From Tritonibacter litoralis (lineage in GTDB: Bacteria; Pseudomonadota; Alphaproteobacteria; Rhodobacterales; Rhodobacteraceae), in contig NZ_WIBF01000007.1 of NCBI RefSeq assembly GCF_009496005.1, forward strand, positions 161,204 to 225,203: 64,000 bases of DNA. Reading direction: 5' to 3'. Positions 9,573-17,895 of this stretch are shown here, piece after piece. The notes below the pieces were generated by a model. That model was not told the origin of the DNA, made no database searches, and saw only the letters and a list, made by a program, of their open reading frames with translations. Position numbers and translations under genes: made by a program. Each line of letters starts with the position of its first letter. Within the stretch, counting starts at the first letter, position 1.

Positions 9573-11266
9573 GGGACCACTCCTTTGGGAAGGCGGCGCG
9601 CGGTCAGCTGAATGACCCCCATCAGCGCCATAACAACAAAGACAATGGTCATCGCCACGGCCGAGGCCATGACGGTTTCGCCACTGTCATCCAGATTGAA
9701 GATCACCACGCCCAATGTCTCGGTGCCCGAAGACCACAACAGGGCCGATACCGTCAGCTCATTAAAGGCAGTCAGAAACACCAGGATTGCGCCCGCCGCC
9801 GCCGAGGGCGCGCTGAGTGGCAGGATGATGTCGCGCAGGCGCCGCATCAGCGATGCCCCCACCGATTGTGCAGCCTCATCCATCGCGGGATCCAACTGTG
9901 CAAGGCTTGCTTGCACGGGGCGAAACATCACCGCAAAGAACCGCGCGAGATATGCGAAAAAGATGATCCAAATGGTGCCGTACAGGGTGCGCTCGGTAAA
10001 AGGCAGGTTGATCAGCAACAGGATCATCGCAATCGCCAGTACGACGCCGGGCAGCGCATAGGGCAGGTCCAGCAGGCTATCGAACAGGCGGGTCAGCCGA
10101 TTTGGTTTGCGCTGCATCAGCCAGGCCAGCGGCAGGCAGATCAGGATCAATACCAATGCCGCGCCAATAGACAGGCCGCCCGAGTTCACAAAGGCCCGCA
10201 GCGTGGCGGGCTGGCGAAACAGCGCCTCGTGCCAGCCGCCAAGCGACAGTGTGTCGAGCCGCAGCGGTACGCCATAGGCTGGCACCAAAGAGGTCGCCAA
10301 AAGCCCTAGCATTGGCAGCACCAGAATGATGAGGATCACCAGCCACAAGGCCGCCTCAACCCAGGGGCGGGCGGGCCCCAGCGGCAGGAACAGGGCAGGG
10401 GAGGTGGAGCCAACCAGATGCAGACGCTGACGCGATTGAAAAAACCGTTGCACAAGAATGCCCGCGACGGCGACGGTACCAATCAGCAGCGCCAGCACCG
10501 CGACCTCGGCCAGAACCACGGTGCCAAGTCCCGAAAGCCGTTGATAAATCAGCGTGGGTAGGGTGGAATAGCCTGCAGGGATGCCAAGCATCGCGGGAAT
10601 GCCAAAATTGCCAAGGGCGGTGACAAAGGTAATCGCCACACCGGCGGCCAGACTTGGCAGCGACAAGGGCAGCACGATCTGCCACCACAGCCGCAAGCCC
10701 CGTGCGCCGGAAATCCGCGCGGCCTCGACCACCTCTTGTGGGATGGCGCGCAGCCCGGCCCGCAGGGTCAGGAAAATGATCGATGTGTGCTGGATCCCCA
10801 GCAGCAGAATGATGCCACCGGGGGAATACAGGGGCTGCGGCGCACCCAGCGGCGGGGCCATGCCGATGGTTTTTAACAAGACCGAAGACGGCCCCATGAT
10901 CTGCGTCCACGACAGCGCCGTGATCTGCGGCGGGATCATCATTGGGATCATCAGACAGAAGACCAGCGCACCCTTGCGGCGCAGATCGGTCAGCGCCACC
11001 AAAAAGGCAAAAATGCCTCCAATCAGCACGGATACACAGGTGCCAAGCCCAGCGGTGAACAGCGAATGCCGCAGCGCGTTATGGGTCGCGTCGCGCAGCA
11101 AGACCTCTCCCAAAAACCCAAAGTTCAGACTGCCACCAGCGGTGAATCCTTCCCAGGACAGGCGCAGCACCGGTGCAAGTGTGACCACAATGGCCACCAT
11201 AAGTACAAAAGACAGCAGCCGATCCTCGGACCGGCTGCCGCTGCGATATGTGGGGGTCTTGATCAT
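9560..11266 (-). CDS. ABC transporter permease, two fused membrane domains (FbpB-type)
   Basis: A 568-residue inner-membrane protein with about 12 hydrophobic helices arranged as two tandem binding-protein-dependent transport domains. Each half carries an EAA-like loop (EVVEAARISGARGLRLWWQI in the first half; MDEAAQSVGASLMRRLRDI in the second). This fused form is typical of ferric-type transporters (FbpB, AfuB) and of relatives that move phosphorylated sugars or 2-aminoethylphosphonate. It overlaps the binding-protein gene as ATGA (11263-11266) and the ATPase gene by 13 bases, so the three are one transcriptional unit. Confidence 0.9.
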   Translation of the reverse strand: MIKTPTYRSGSRSEDRLLSFVLMVAIVVTLAPVLRLSWEGFTAGGSLNFGFLGEVLLRDATHNALRHSLFTAGLGTCVSVLIGGIFAFLVALTDLRRKGALVFCLMIPMMIPPQITALSWTQIMGPSSVLLKTIGMAPPLGAPQPLYSPGGIILLLGIQHTSIIFLTLRAGLRAIPQEVVEAARISGARGLRLWWQIVLPLSLPSLAAGVAITFVTALGNFGIPAMLGIPAGYSTLPTLIYQRLSGLGTVVLAEVAVLALLIGTVAVAGILVQRFFQSRQRLHLVGSTSPALFLPLGPARPWVEAALWLVILIILVLPMLGLLATSLVPAYGVPLRLDTLSLGGWHEALFRQPATLRAFVNSGGLSIGAALVLILICLPLAWLMQRKPNRLTRLFDSLLDLPYALPGVVLAIAMILLLINLPFTERTLYGTIWIIFFAYLARFFAVMFRPVQASLAQLDPAMDEAAQSVGASLMRRLRDIILPLSAPSAAAGAILVFLTAFNELTVSALLWSSGTETLGVVIFNLDDSGETVMASAVAMTIVFVVMALMGVIQLTARRLPKGVVPWQS

Positions 11267-12231
11267 TCTGCGCCAAAGACGTCAGCGAATTTCGCTTTGT
11301 TTGTGTCGGCATCTGCCAGCGCTTTGGCCGGGTCAAAGGCCATCAGCTTGATCTCTTCGCGTGCTGGGAAGCCTGCAGGCACACCCATGTCGTTGCGCGC
11401 TGGGATGTAGCCCATGTCCAGAACCAGGTCCTGACCTTTTTGCGACAGGACAAAATCAACGAACTTCTGTGCAGCAGGTACGTTCTTTGCAGTCGACAGG
11501 ATCGCAACCGGCTCGGTCACATAAGATACGCCTTCCTCGGGGAAGACAAACTCAACCGGGGAGCCGTCCGCCTTGTTGCGGATCGCGAGGAAGTCGACAA
11601 CCATGCCATAAGGTTTCTCGCCTGCGGCAACCGCTTTGAACGTGCCGCCGTTGCCACCTTTGGCGCGGGCGTCATTGTCGGCCAGCTTGTTGTAGAAATC
11701 CCAACCCAGATCCTTGTCACCGGTCAGGGTGGCCAGGTGGATCAGCGCGGCACCGGAGTAGAGCGGCGACGGCATTGCGATCTGACCTTTGACAGCCGGA
11801 TCCGCCAGATCTGCCCAAGATGTCGGGGCTTTTTCGGCGCCAGTGTTGTAAACGATGCCCGTGGTGATCAGCTTGGTCGAGTGATAGAAGCCTTCGCTGC
11901 TGTAAAGCGCCGGGTCATAGGCCGCAGCTTCTGCGGATTTATAGGCCAGCAGTTCGCCTGCTTGCGCCATGCCTTCCAGGGTCACGGTGTCTGCGATCAG
12001 CAGAACGTCAGGCTGCGGGCTGCCCGCTTCGATTTCGGCCCGCAGACGCGCCATCAGCTTGGTGGTGCCGTCGCGAACCCATTCGACGTCTACGCCTGGG
12101 TTTTCCGCCATAAAGGCGTCAACGGTGCGCTGGGCATCTGCATTGGGTTGAGAGGTGTAAAGGGTCAGGGTCTCGGCAAAAGACGCGGTTGCAACAACGC
12201 TCAGGGCGGCGGCAGCGATGAGGGATTTCAT
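11263..12231 (-). CDS. Periplasmic solute-binding protein of an FbpA/AfuA-type ABC importer
   Basis: A 322-residue exported protein; residues 1-19 are a signal peptide ending ASFA. The mature part begins TLTLYTSQPNADAQ, the usual opening of class-II ferric/phospho-sugar binding proteins (family 1 extracellular solute-binding). It is the first gene of the six-gene operon and carries a good ribosome site (CGGAGC). Proteins of this family are often annotated as iron-binding, but the linked DeoR regulator and three phosphoester hydrolases argue for a phosphorylated ligand. The ligand residues cannot be judged without a structure-based alignment. Confidence 0.88.
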   Translation of the reverse strand: MKSLIAAAALSVVATASFAETLTLYTSQPNADAQRTVDAFMAENPGVDVEWVRDGTTKLMARLRAEIEAGSPQPDVLLIADTVTLEGMAQAGELLAYKSAEAAAYDPALYSSEGFYHSTKLITTGIVYNTGAEKAPTSWADLADPAVKGQIAMPSPLYSGAALIHLATLTGDKDLGWDFYNKLADNDARAKGGNGGTFKAVAAGEKPYGMVVDFLAIRNKADGSPVEFVFPEEGVSYVTEPVAILSTAKNVPAAQKFVDFVLSQKGQDLVLDMGYIPARNDMGVPAGFPAREEIKLMAFDPAKALADADTNKAKFADVFGAE

Positions 12232-12241
12232 ATGAAAGCTC

Positions 12242-12346
12242 CGAAAGTTGAATTTCGTTCGAAAGTACCGATGCAGGCCTTATTGCGTGAGTCTGCAAAA
12301 GTAATGTGACGATTCCGCCGCGAATTATTCATTTGAGTGTGTTTCG
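12242..12346. promoter_or_regulatory. Divergent promoter region with TTTCG/CGAAA half-sites
   Basis: Three half-sites lie close together just upstream of the binding-protein gene: CGAAA (12242-12246), TTTCG (12253-12257) and CGAAA (12260-12264); a further TTTCG lies at 12342-12346, on the DeoR side. GlpR/DeoR-family operators often contain TTCG/CGAA half-sites, so this is the likely operator region. Binding is inferred. Confidence 0.4.
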
Positions 12347-12397
12347 AGAGATCTGCTACACTGTGGAGGAAAGAGGTTACTTTCTAAGGAAAGTGAA

Positions 12398-13180
12398 GTG
12401 AGGGGCCTTATGCGACGTGACGATCTAAACCGGCGGCGAGATCAGATCATCCAGCTTTTGTGTGAAAACGAAGCCCTGTCGGCTGCGGATCTGGCAGAGC
12501 GTTTGGACGTTTCGGTGCAAACCATTCGCACGGATCTGCGGGATCTGGACAACGCCGCGCTGGTGCAGCGTCGCGGCGGGATGGTGCGTCTTCGTCAACA
12601 ATCGGAAAACATTGGATACTCCCCGCGCAGCAGCGTTTCGCGCGGGGAAAAGCAAAGCATCGCACTGGCCGTCAAAAACCTGGTACCGGATGGGGCGCGT
12701 GTGGCTTTGGGCACTGGAACAACGGTTGAGGCCTGTGCAAGGCTTTTGGCCACGCGGGAAAAGCTTTTTGTTGCGACAAATAATCTGCATGCGGCCTTTG
12801 CCTTACAGATGGCGCCAGACGCAGTGGTGGAGCTTGCGGGGGGCACTCTGCGGCTGCGTGATCTGGATGTAATCGGCGGCGACAGTACGCGGTTTTTTGC
12901 GGGGTTTCGCGTTGATCAGGCGATTTTCAGTTGCGGTGGCATTTCGGCGACTGGAGAAGTTCTGGATTATAACCGGGATGAAGTTGCGGCCCGCACGGCG
13001 ATTGCGGGCTGTGCGCATCAGAAGATTTTGGTCGTAGACAGTACCAAATTTAATCATGATCTCCCATGTCGCCACGGACAGCTATGGGACTATGACTATG
13101 TGATCGTGGGTGGTGTGCTGGCAGAAGAACTCGCGACGCAATGCGCGAAGAGCGGTTGCACCGTCATCTCTGTTGGGTGA
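12398..13180 (+). CDS. DeoR-family transcriptional regulator
   Basis: A 260-residue repressor-type regulator. The N-terminal winged helix (residues ~10-60) includes LSAADLAERLDVSVQTIRTD, and the segment LVQRRGGMVRL closes the wing. The remaining ~180 residues form the DeoR sensor domain, with VALGTGTTVEACA as the phosphate-binding loop and a late VVDSTKF. Family members usually sense phosphorylated sugars. The gene is divergent from the importer operon and is probably its regulator. The first start is a GTG with AAGGA seven bases upstream; an ATG at 12410 with GAGGGG close by is the alternative. Confidence 0.9.
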   Translation: MRGLMRRDDLNRRRDQIIQLLCENEALSAADLAERLDVSVQTIRTDLRDLDNAALVQRRGGMVRLRQQSENIGYSPRSSVSRGEKQSIALAVKNLVPDGARVALGTGTTVEACARLLATREKLFVATNNLHAAFALQMAPDAVVELAGGTLRLRDLDVIGGDSTRFFAGFRVDQAIFSCGGISATGEVLDYNRDEVAARTAIAGCAHQKILVVDSTKFNHDLPCRHGQLWDYDYVIVGGVLAEELATQCAKSGCTVISVG

Positions 13181-13552
13181 TTTAATTTTTATCCGGAATT
13201 ACTGTTGAATTTGACCGTGAATTCCATGGTTTTTCCAGTTCTTCGTTCCGATCTAATTATTGAATGTCTATTTTAAGGTAATTGTATCACGTCAGGTGAT
13301 GGAAGGTTTGATCACGCTTTCGGTGAGGTGAATTCATCAAATAGATATATCAGATGTATTTTTACGGGCGATTTTGGTGATCTAACCTCATGTGGGCGCT
13401 GAGGTTTTCTCAATATTCCTGCTTTTTAAGAGTGTTTCTTCAAACTATTCCCCGGGCGCGGTTTTATTTTACTCTGAGTTAATATGTAAAATCTAAAGCC
13501 TAAAAGGAGACAGATACCGACGTTAATAAATCACCCATTCGGAGTAATGCCG
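13181..13552. other. AT-rich promoter region of the repeat-protein/chemoreceptor pair
   Basis: No gene was found. It contains a perfect ATCAC-N5-GTGAT inverted repeat (13286-13300) and another ATCAC at about 13311-13315. GGAG at 13541-13544 is placed correctly for an ATG at 13553 rather than for the ATG at 13547. Confidence 0.4.
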
Positions 13553-14455
13553 ATGCGCACCTTCACCGCCGCCTTTGCGACCGTTTGTTTTATGCACTCA
13601 GGAATGGCCTGGGCTGAAAAGGCCACTCCCAATAATGTGTTCCAAGTCACGGAGCAAATTGTTCAAGAGCTTCAGGCGCTCAATGCTGAGAACTTCTCCA
13701 AATCGCGCCAACTCACCGTTCCTAAGGACCCGACAAAACCACGCCATGTTTTGTTTCTGATCCGCGACCAATGGCGCAAGGTACAGTTGCTGCGGTACAT
13801 GAATGGGCTCGACACGCATTCGCTCCCGCCCGAGACGGTTCACGCTGTGACGCCTTCTGAGGTCAAAACCCAGGCCGACAGATTGTTGATCGAGGTGCAG
13901 GAGCTGCGCTCTGCCTATGGTCTTAGCCCAAGTGAGATAAAAGTTGCGCTGCCAAAGGGCAAAACGCCAACCGACGTTTATGGAAGCCTGCTGCGGATCT
14001 CAGCCGAGCTGGATGCGCTTGGCGTCCCGTCAACGGTGCCAAATGACGTGTATCGTGTCGCTGCGTCCGTTGTGGAAAACTTGGAAGTCTTGGCGCAGCA
14101 AGCAGACGTTGCAGTCAACCGCGACGCAGTGCCCAAATCAAAAGGGCGCACGCCGGCGGATGCCTATTCCGCTGGGCTTGACCTGATTGAAGCGATGAAT
14201 GGGCTAGCCGCAAACGTGGAGCGCTACAATGTCGACGGTGGCATTATCGCGCCTGCGGCTGTGAATGGACCTAAGTCACCTGCAGATGTGATTGTGGTCC
14301 TGTCACGGGCCCAAGCCGATGCGATGGCCCTCTTGAATACTGCAAAGGCTGGAAAAGAAGTTCAGTCGGCACCTTACGAAGGCGGGAAAACCCCATCGGA
14401 TGTCTATGACAGCATCGTTTACGCACGTCTGTTAATCGAAGCTCTGGCTTCCTAA
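13553..14455 (+). CDS. Exported protein built of eight ~38-residue P-x-D-V-Y repeats
   Basis: A 300-residue protein with a signal peptide (1-21, cut after AWA). I do not recognise the family. The mature part is an array of helical units each opening with a Pro-containing motif such as PNNVF, PTDVY, PNDVY, PADAY or PSDVY. The prolines fall at residues 26, 63, 101, 139, 163, 201, 243 and 281, mostly 37-42 apart, with one short 24-residue step. Many units are preceded by GKT or GRT. The gene ends 28 bases before a chemoreceptor gene, so the product is probably a periplasmic partner of that receptor. The start at 13553 is preferred because GGAG lies eight bases upstream. Confidence 0.75.
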   Translation: MRTFTAAFATVCFMHSGMAWAEKATPNNVFQVTEQIVQELQALNAENFSKSRQLTVPKDPTKPRHVLFLIRDQWRKVQLLRYMNGLDTHSLPPETVHAVTPSEVKTQADRLLIEVQELRSAYGLSPSEIKVALPKGKTPTDVYGSLLRISAELDALGVPSTVPNDVYRVAASVVENLEVLAQQADVAVNRDAVPKSKGRTPADAYSAGLDLIEAMNGLAANVERYNVDGGIIAPAAVNGPKSPADVIVVLSRAQADAMALLNTAKAGKEVQSAPYEGGKTPSDVYDSIVYARLLIEALAS

Positions 14456-14483
14456 TCCATAGGTTACAGAAGGAGAGGGTAAA

Positions 14484-16394
14484 ATGACGGACACCGTCAC
14501 GCAGTCCCCGCGAAAATGGTACCAGGTTGGCCTGGCCGGTCGCATCTTGGCCTGGGTTCTGGGGCCGATGTTGTTGTTGATTGGGATCAATGTGTTTTAC
14601 ATCCATCATTCAAATCAGCAATCAAACCAGTTTTTGAGCCATCAGGAAACCGCAGTTAACGTCAATCAAAAGTTGATGAAATCCTCGGGCGACATGACGT
14701 CTGCTTTGTTGAACATCAACCGTGCACTGCGCCAAATGGAAACATCGCGGCGCAGTGGGCTCGAAGCTAAGGCTTTGAATGCCAAAGCGGAAGTCGAGAA
14801 CCGTGATGCCTTTCAGGCTGCGACACGTGGGTATCTAAAGACTATCATTGGCTTGTCGTCGGTGCTGCAACAGACCAATTTGCCGCGCAGCGAATATGCG
14901 TTGCATGTGACTTATTTGACCCGTGTCGCGGGGCAGGTGGACCGCATGGTTTCGCTGTTTACTGTTGCAAACAGTCGCACGTTGCGCCTGGCGCTTGAAG
15001 GGGACTATGCAGCGGCAAAGAACAACTATGTCTTCGAAGAGCGGCTTCGGACCAAGGAAATTCATCACAAGTTGGATGAGGCCAGCGTGAAATTCACAGA
15101 GCTTCTTTCCATGATCAATGAGTTACAGGCTGCGGCGAATGCAGCAACGATGCAGGAACAAGCAACGGTGTTGGAGCGTATGCAGTCCATTTCCATCACC
15201 GTGCTGTCGGTTATCGCAGTTGTTGGGCTGCTGGCGGCCTTCGTTTCAGTCAGCCGATCGATCATTCGCCCAATCAGCCGCATTCCACAGAGTATTTTGA
15301 ATGCGGGTAAAGCGGATGTGGAACCTGATCCTGCTGCTGCACGGCGTGATGAAATTGGCGACATTCTGAGATCGGTACAACGGTTTGGGTCCGAGATCAA
15401 AGAGGCTCAGCGTCTTCAACAACGTGAAACCGAACAGCAATTGGCCGAACAATCGACGGCAGTCCACGCGATCAGCAGTGGTCTGGAGCAACTGGCATCG
15501 GGTGATTTGACGGCGCGCATTCAGCAAGACCTGCCTGAGGGTTATGGCGAATTGCGGGAAAACTTCAACAACACACTGGATCGGTTGAACGAAACCATTG
15601 CCAGGATCACCGTGACGTCCCAGTCGATTAAGGGGAGTTCTGGTGAGATCAACCAAGGGTCCCAGGACCTGTCGCAACGCACTGAAAGCCAGGCCGCGAC
15701 GTTGGAACAGACGGCAGCTGCTTTGGATGAAATGACGGCAAGTGTACGGTCTGCTGCGGAAAATGCGCGGCAGGTCGAGGCGACTATGAACGAAGCCAGA
15801 AACGCCGCAGAAACCAATCGGGAAATTGTCCAAAACGCGGTTTCGGCGATGACAGAGATCAAAAACAGTTCTAACCACATCTCGCAGATCATCACTGTGA
15901 TTGATGACATTGCCTTTCAAACCAATCTCCTTGCATTGAACGCAGGAGTGGAGGCCGCGCGCGCAGGTGAGGCAGGGCGCGGCTTTGCGGTTGTTGCGTC
16001 TGAAGTGCGTGCCTTGGCGCTGCGCTCGTCCGATGCGGCGATGGAAATCAAGACTTTGATCTCAAACAGCCGCCAACAGGTGGATCAGGGCGTCGACCTT
16101 GTGGATCAATCGGGCGAAGCCTTGCAGAGCATTGTGACACAAGTCACGGATGTCGCCCGCCTGGTTAGCGGAATTGCCGAAGGCGCAGCCGAGCAATCCA
16201 TTGGTCTGAACGAGATCAACACAGGTGTGATCCAATTGGACAAAGTCACCCAGCAAAACGCGGCTCTGGTCGAGGAAACCACAGCCACCAGCCAAATGCT
16301 CGCTTCTGATGCAAGGCAGTTGGCGCAATTGGTTGATCATTTCAGAATTGACACGCCCACACAGTCAACCAGGCGCTCTATGGCCGCGCGCTAA
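14484..16394 (+). CDS. Methyl-accepting chemotaxis protein
   Basis: A 636-residue inner-membrane chemoreceptor. The first membrane helix is about residues 24-44, the second about 235-257; between them lies a ~190-residue helical periplasmic sensor of the four-helix-bundle type. A HAMP domain follows, then coiled coil and the signalling tip [16 protein letters not shown] near residue 473. It has a strong ribosome site (AAGGAGAGG) and follows the periplasmic repeat-protein gene by 28 bases, so the two are probably co-transcribed and may sense together. No CheA, CheW, CheR or CheB gene is near. The ligand is unknown. Confidence 0.93.
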   Translation: MTDTVTQSPRKWYQVGLAGRILAWVLGPMLLLIGINVFYIHHSNQQSNQFLSHQETAVNVNQKLMKSSGDMTSALLNINRALRQMETSRRSGLEAKALNAKAEVENRDAFQAATRGYLKTIIGLSSVLQQTNLPRSEYALHVTYLTRVAGQVDRMVSLFTVANSRTLRLALEGDYAAAKNNYVFEERLRTKEIHHKLDEASVKFTELLSMINELQAAANAATMQEQATVLERMQSISITVLSVIAVVGLLAAFVSVSRSIIRPISRIPQSILNAGKADVEPDPAAARRDEIGDILRSVQRFGSEIKEAQRLQQRETEQQLAEQSTAVHAISSGLEQLASGDLTARIQQDLPEGYGELRENFNNTLDRLNETIARITVTSQSIKGSSGEINQGSQDLSQRTESQAATLEQTAAALDEMTASVRSAAENARQVEATMNEARNAAETNREIVQNAVSAMTEIKNSSNHISQIITVIDDIAFQTNLLALNAGVEAARAGEAGRGFAVVASEVRALALRSSDAAMEIKTLISNSRQQVDQGVDLVDQSGEALQSIVTQVTDVARLVSGIAEGAAEQSIGLNEINTGVIQLDKVTQQNAALVEETTATSQMLASDARQLAQLVDHFRIDTPTQSTRRSMAAR

Positions 16395-16430
16395 GGTTTT
16401 GGGAAAAGCCCAACATACCTTGACCAAGTG

Positions 16431-16460
16431 AGCCGACCTTCAGTGAGGTCGGCTCTCATT
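16431..16460 (+). terminator. Hairpin after the chemoreceptor gene
   Basis: A 9-bp perfect stem AGCCGACCT/AGGTCGGCT (16431-16439, 16446-16454) with a 6-base loop. The following CTCATTATG is only weakly T-rich, so termination may be inefficient. Confidence 0.6.
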
Positions 16461-16559
16461 ATGTAGAAAGGATGTAGGGGCCTCTGTCCTTTGCGGCGTT
16501 GGTGACATATTTACGCATTCTGAGTAAAAATTTGGAATGGCGAACGGATTGAGGCGATA

Positions 16560-16910
16560 ATGCAGCGTCTTCGAAACCCGCGCACTGGCGTTGAACAGGG
16601 CGAGGAACAGATATTTTCCGAGTTTGAAAGCGGCGGAACGATGTGGACCGGGACCGGTAACCGGGAGCGCAGAAAACCGGTGCTCTTCTCTGAGGTTTAT
16701 GCCCAACCACCTGCAGTTCAGGTCACGGTATCGCTGTGGGATATGGACACGTCAGCGGCAATCCGCGCCGAAATCCGGGCCGAAAACATCACAACGGTTG
16801 GGTTCGACATCGTGTTTCGCACCTGGTCCGACAGCCGGATTGCACGGCTGCGGGCCAGTTGGATTGCTATTGGTGATCTGCCGTTTGCGGATGATTGGGA
16901 CGTTGAATAG
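16560..16910 (+). CDS. Small H-type lectin domain protein
   Basis: A 116-residue protein without a signal peptide. The central ~70 residues match the H-type lectin domain (PF09458 type) in shape: a run ending KPVLFSEVYAQPPAVQVTVS, then the WDMD segment and a final FRTWSDSRIARLRASWIAIG. In Helix pomatia agglutinin and relatives this fold binds N-acetylgalactosamine. How a protein with no signal peptide reaches a glycan is not clear, so it could be cytoplasmic or secreted by a leaderless route. Its last 44 bases overlap the convergent MerR gene. GAGGCG precedes the ATG. Confidence 0.7.
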   Translation: MQRLRNPRTGVEQGEEQIFSEFESGGTMWTGTGNRERRKPVLFSEVYAQPPAVQVTVSLWDMDTSAAIRAEIRAENITTVGFDIVFRTWSDSRIARLRASWIAIGDLPFADDWDVE

Positions 16911-17283
16911 TCTTTTGCATTCGCCCGTTATGATCCGTCGTTAAGCTGTCGTAGTGGCGAATTTTTTCATCCAACAGAGCGCGGCACGCGTTGATTTGCG
17001 CCTGTTGGTGGTCCAATTCGAGGCGATGCGCTTCTAGAATTGCGCGCCGTTCTTCATTGCTGTCCGGGTTCCGGCTCAGTTCCACATAGGTCTGGATCAC
17101 CTTCAGCGGCATATGGGTGGCGCGCAGTCGTTCAAACATCCGCAACCAGCGCAGATCACGTGGAGAAAACACCCGGTGCCCATCTTGGCCGCGTTCGACG
17201 CGGGGCAAAAGCCCTGCGCGCTCATAAAACCGGATGGTGTCTATGCTCAGGCCGCTTTGGGCGGCGGCTTCCGATATCTTCAC
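16867..17283 (-). CDS. MerR-family transcriptional regulator
   Basis: A 138-residue regulator. The N-terminal winged helix reads MKISEAAAQSGLSIDTIRFYE with RAGLLP and the following R-x-x-x-G-x-R-x-F wing, characteristic of MerR. A long coiled-coil dimerisation helix follows. No metal-binding cysteine pair of the CueR or CadR kind is visible, so it probably responds to an organic ligand or oxidant. It overlaps the NTF2-like gene by four bases (ATGA), and both are read from a MerR-type promoter. Its C-terminal tail overlaps the lectin gene on the other strand. Confidence 0.88.
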   Translation of the reverse strand: MKISEAAAQSGLSIDTIRFYERAGLLPRVERGQDGHRVFSPRDLRWLRMFERLRATHMPLKVIQTYVELSRNPDSNEERRAILEAHRLELDHQQAQINACRALLDEKIRHYDSLTTDHNGRMQKTIQRPNHPQTADHQ

Positions 17284-17696
17284 GCGACATCCTCCAGAGA
17301 ACGAGTGGTTACACCACAGGCTTCTTCAAGCGCAGCGGTGTCTTCGTAGAAACGATAGAGCGTAAGCCGCTCGCCTTCAAACTCTGCATAAAGTGTCCAG
17401 TGCGAGTGGAACAAACGGTCCGTGTCCCGAACCCGGTGGATGAACCGACCGGCCGCAAACCCGCGCTTTGTATCGGCCATGGTATGATCCACTTGAAACA
17501 GCTGGGTGTCAAAGATGCGGCGCAGCTCTGCCACAAATTCGGTAAAGCCTTCGGGGCCGCGATAGGTCCCATAAAGGGGCAGCTCCGCATACGATTGCTC
17601 GCGCACAGCGACAATTTTTGCGTCAGGCGCAATCATGCTGTTTGCACCCTCTGGGGACAGCAAAGCCGCGAAGAAACGGTCAACGAGATTGGTCAT
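17280..17696 (-). CDS. SnoaL/NTF2-like polyketide-cyclase-fold protein
   Basis: A 138-residue protein with the cone-shaped NTF2-like fold. The opening VDRFFAALLSPEGANSM, the central YRGPEGFTEFVAELR and the C-terminal WTLYAEFEGERLTLYRFYED follow the usual helix-strand pattern of small SnoaL_2-type proteins. Members bind hydrophobic molecules or act as isomerases, cyclases or hydrolases; no specific activity can be given. It is first in a two-gene operon with the MerR regulator, with GGAG a few bases before the ATG, and is probably the main target of that regulator. Confidence 0.75.
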   Translation of the reverse strand: MTNLVDRFFAALLSPEGANSMIAPDAKIVAVREQSYAELPLYGTYRGPEGFTEFVAELRRIFDTQLFQVDHTMADTKRGFAAGRFIHRVRDTDRLFHSHWTLYAEFEGERLTLYRFYEDTAALEEACGVTTRSLEDVA

Positions 17697-17726
17697 AGGA
17701 GGCTCCAGTGATGTTGTACCGCCTCA

Positions 17727-17757
17727 GGGCTAGAGGGGTGGAGTTACTCAAGGTCAA
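17727..17757 (-). promoter_or_regulatory. MerR-type promoter with 19-bp spacer
   Basis: On the minus strand TTGACC (17757-17752) is followed by a 19-bp spacer and TAGCCC (17732-17727). The spacer contains GAGTTACTC, a perfect dyad at 17741-17749. A 19-bp spacer with a dyad inside is the hallmark of MerR-controlled promoters. The -10 element is poor, as expected for an activator-dependent promoter. Confidence 0.6.
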
Positions 17758-17895
17758 GTCGCTTCTGAATTAAAAGGCAGGCTCGGTTTCGGACAACGTG
17801 CCGATGATGCCGCAGATAGAAAGCAAGGGCCAAGCCAGTTGACAAGGATTGTTGACGCGAGCTTGATCCACAGTTCACCTCTCAGAGACTAATTA

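Noticed and set aside
11263..12231. Annotating the binding protein as an iron-binding FbpA
   Set aside because: The linked phosphoester hydrolases and DeoR regulator do not fit iron uptake, so only the family was given.
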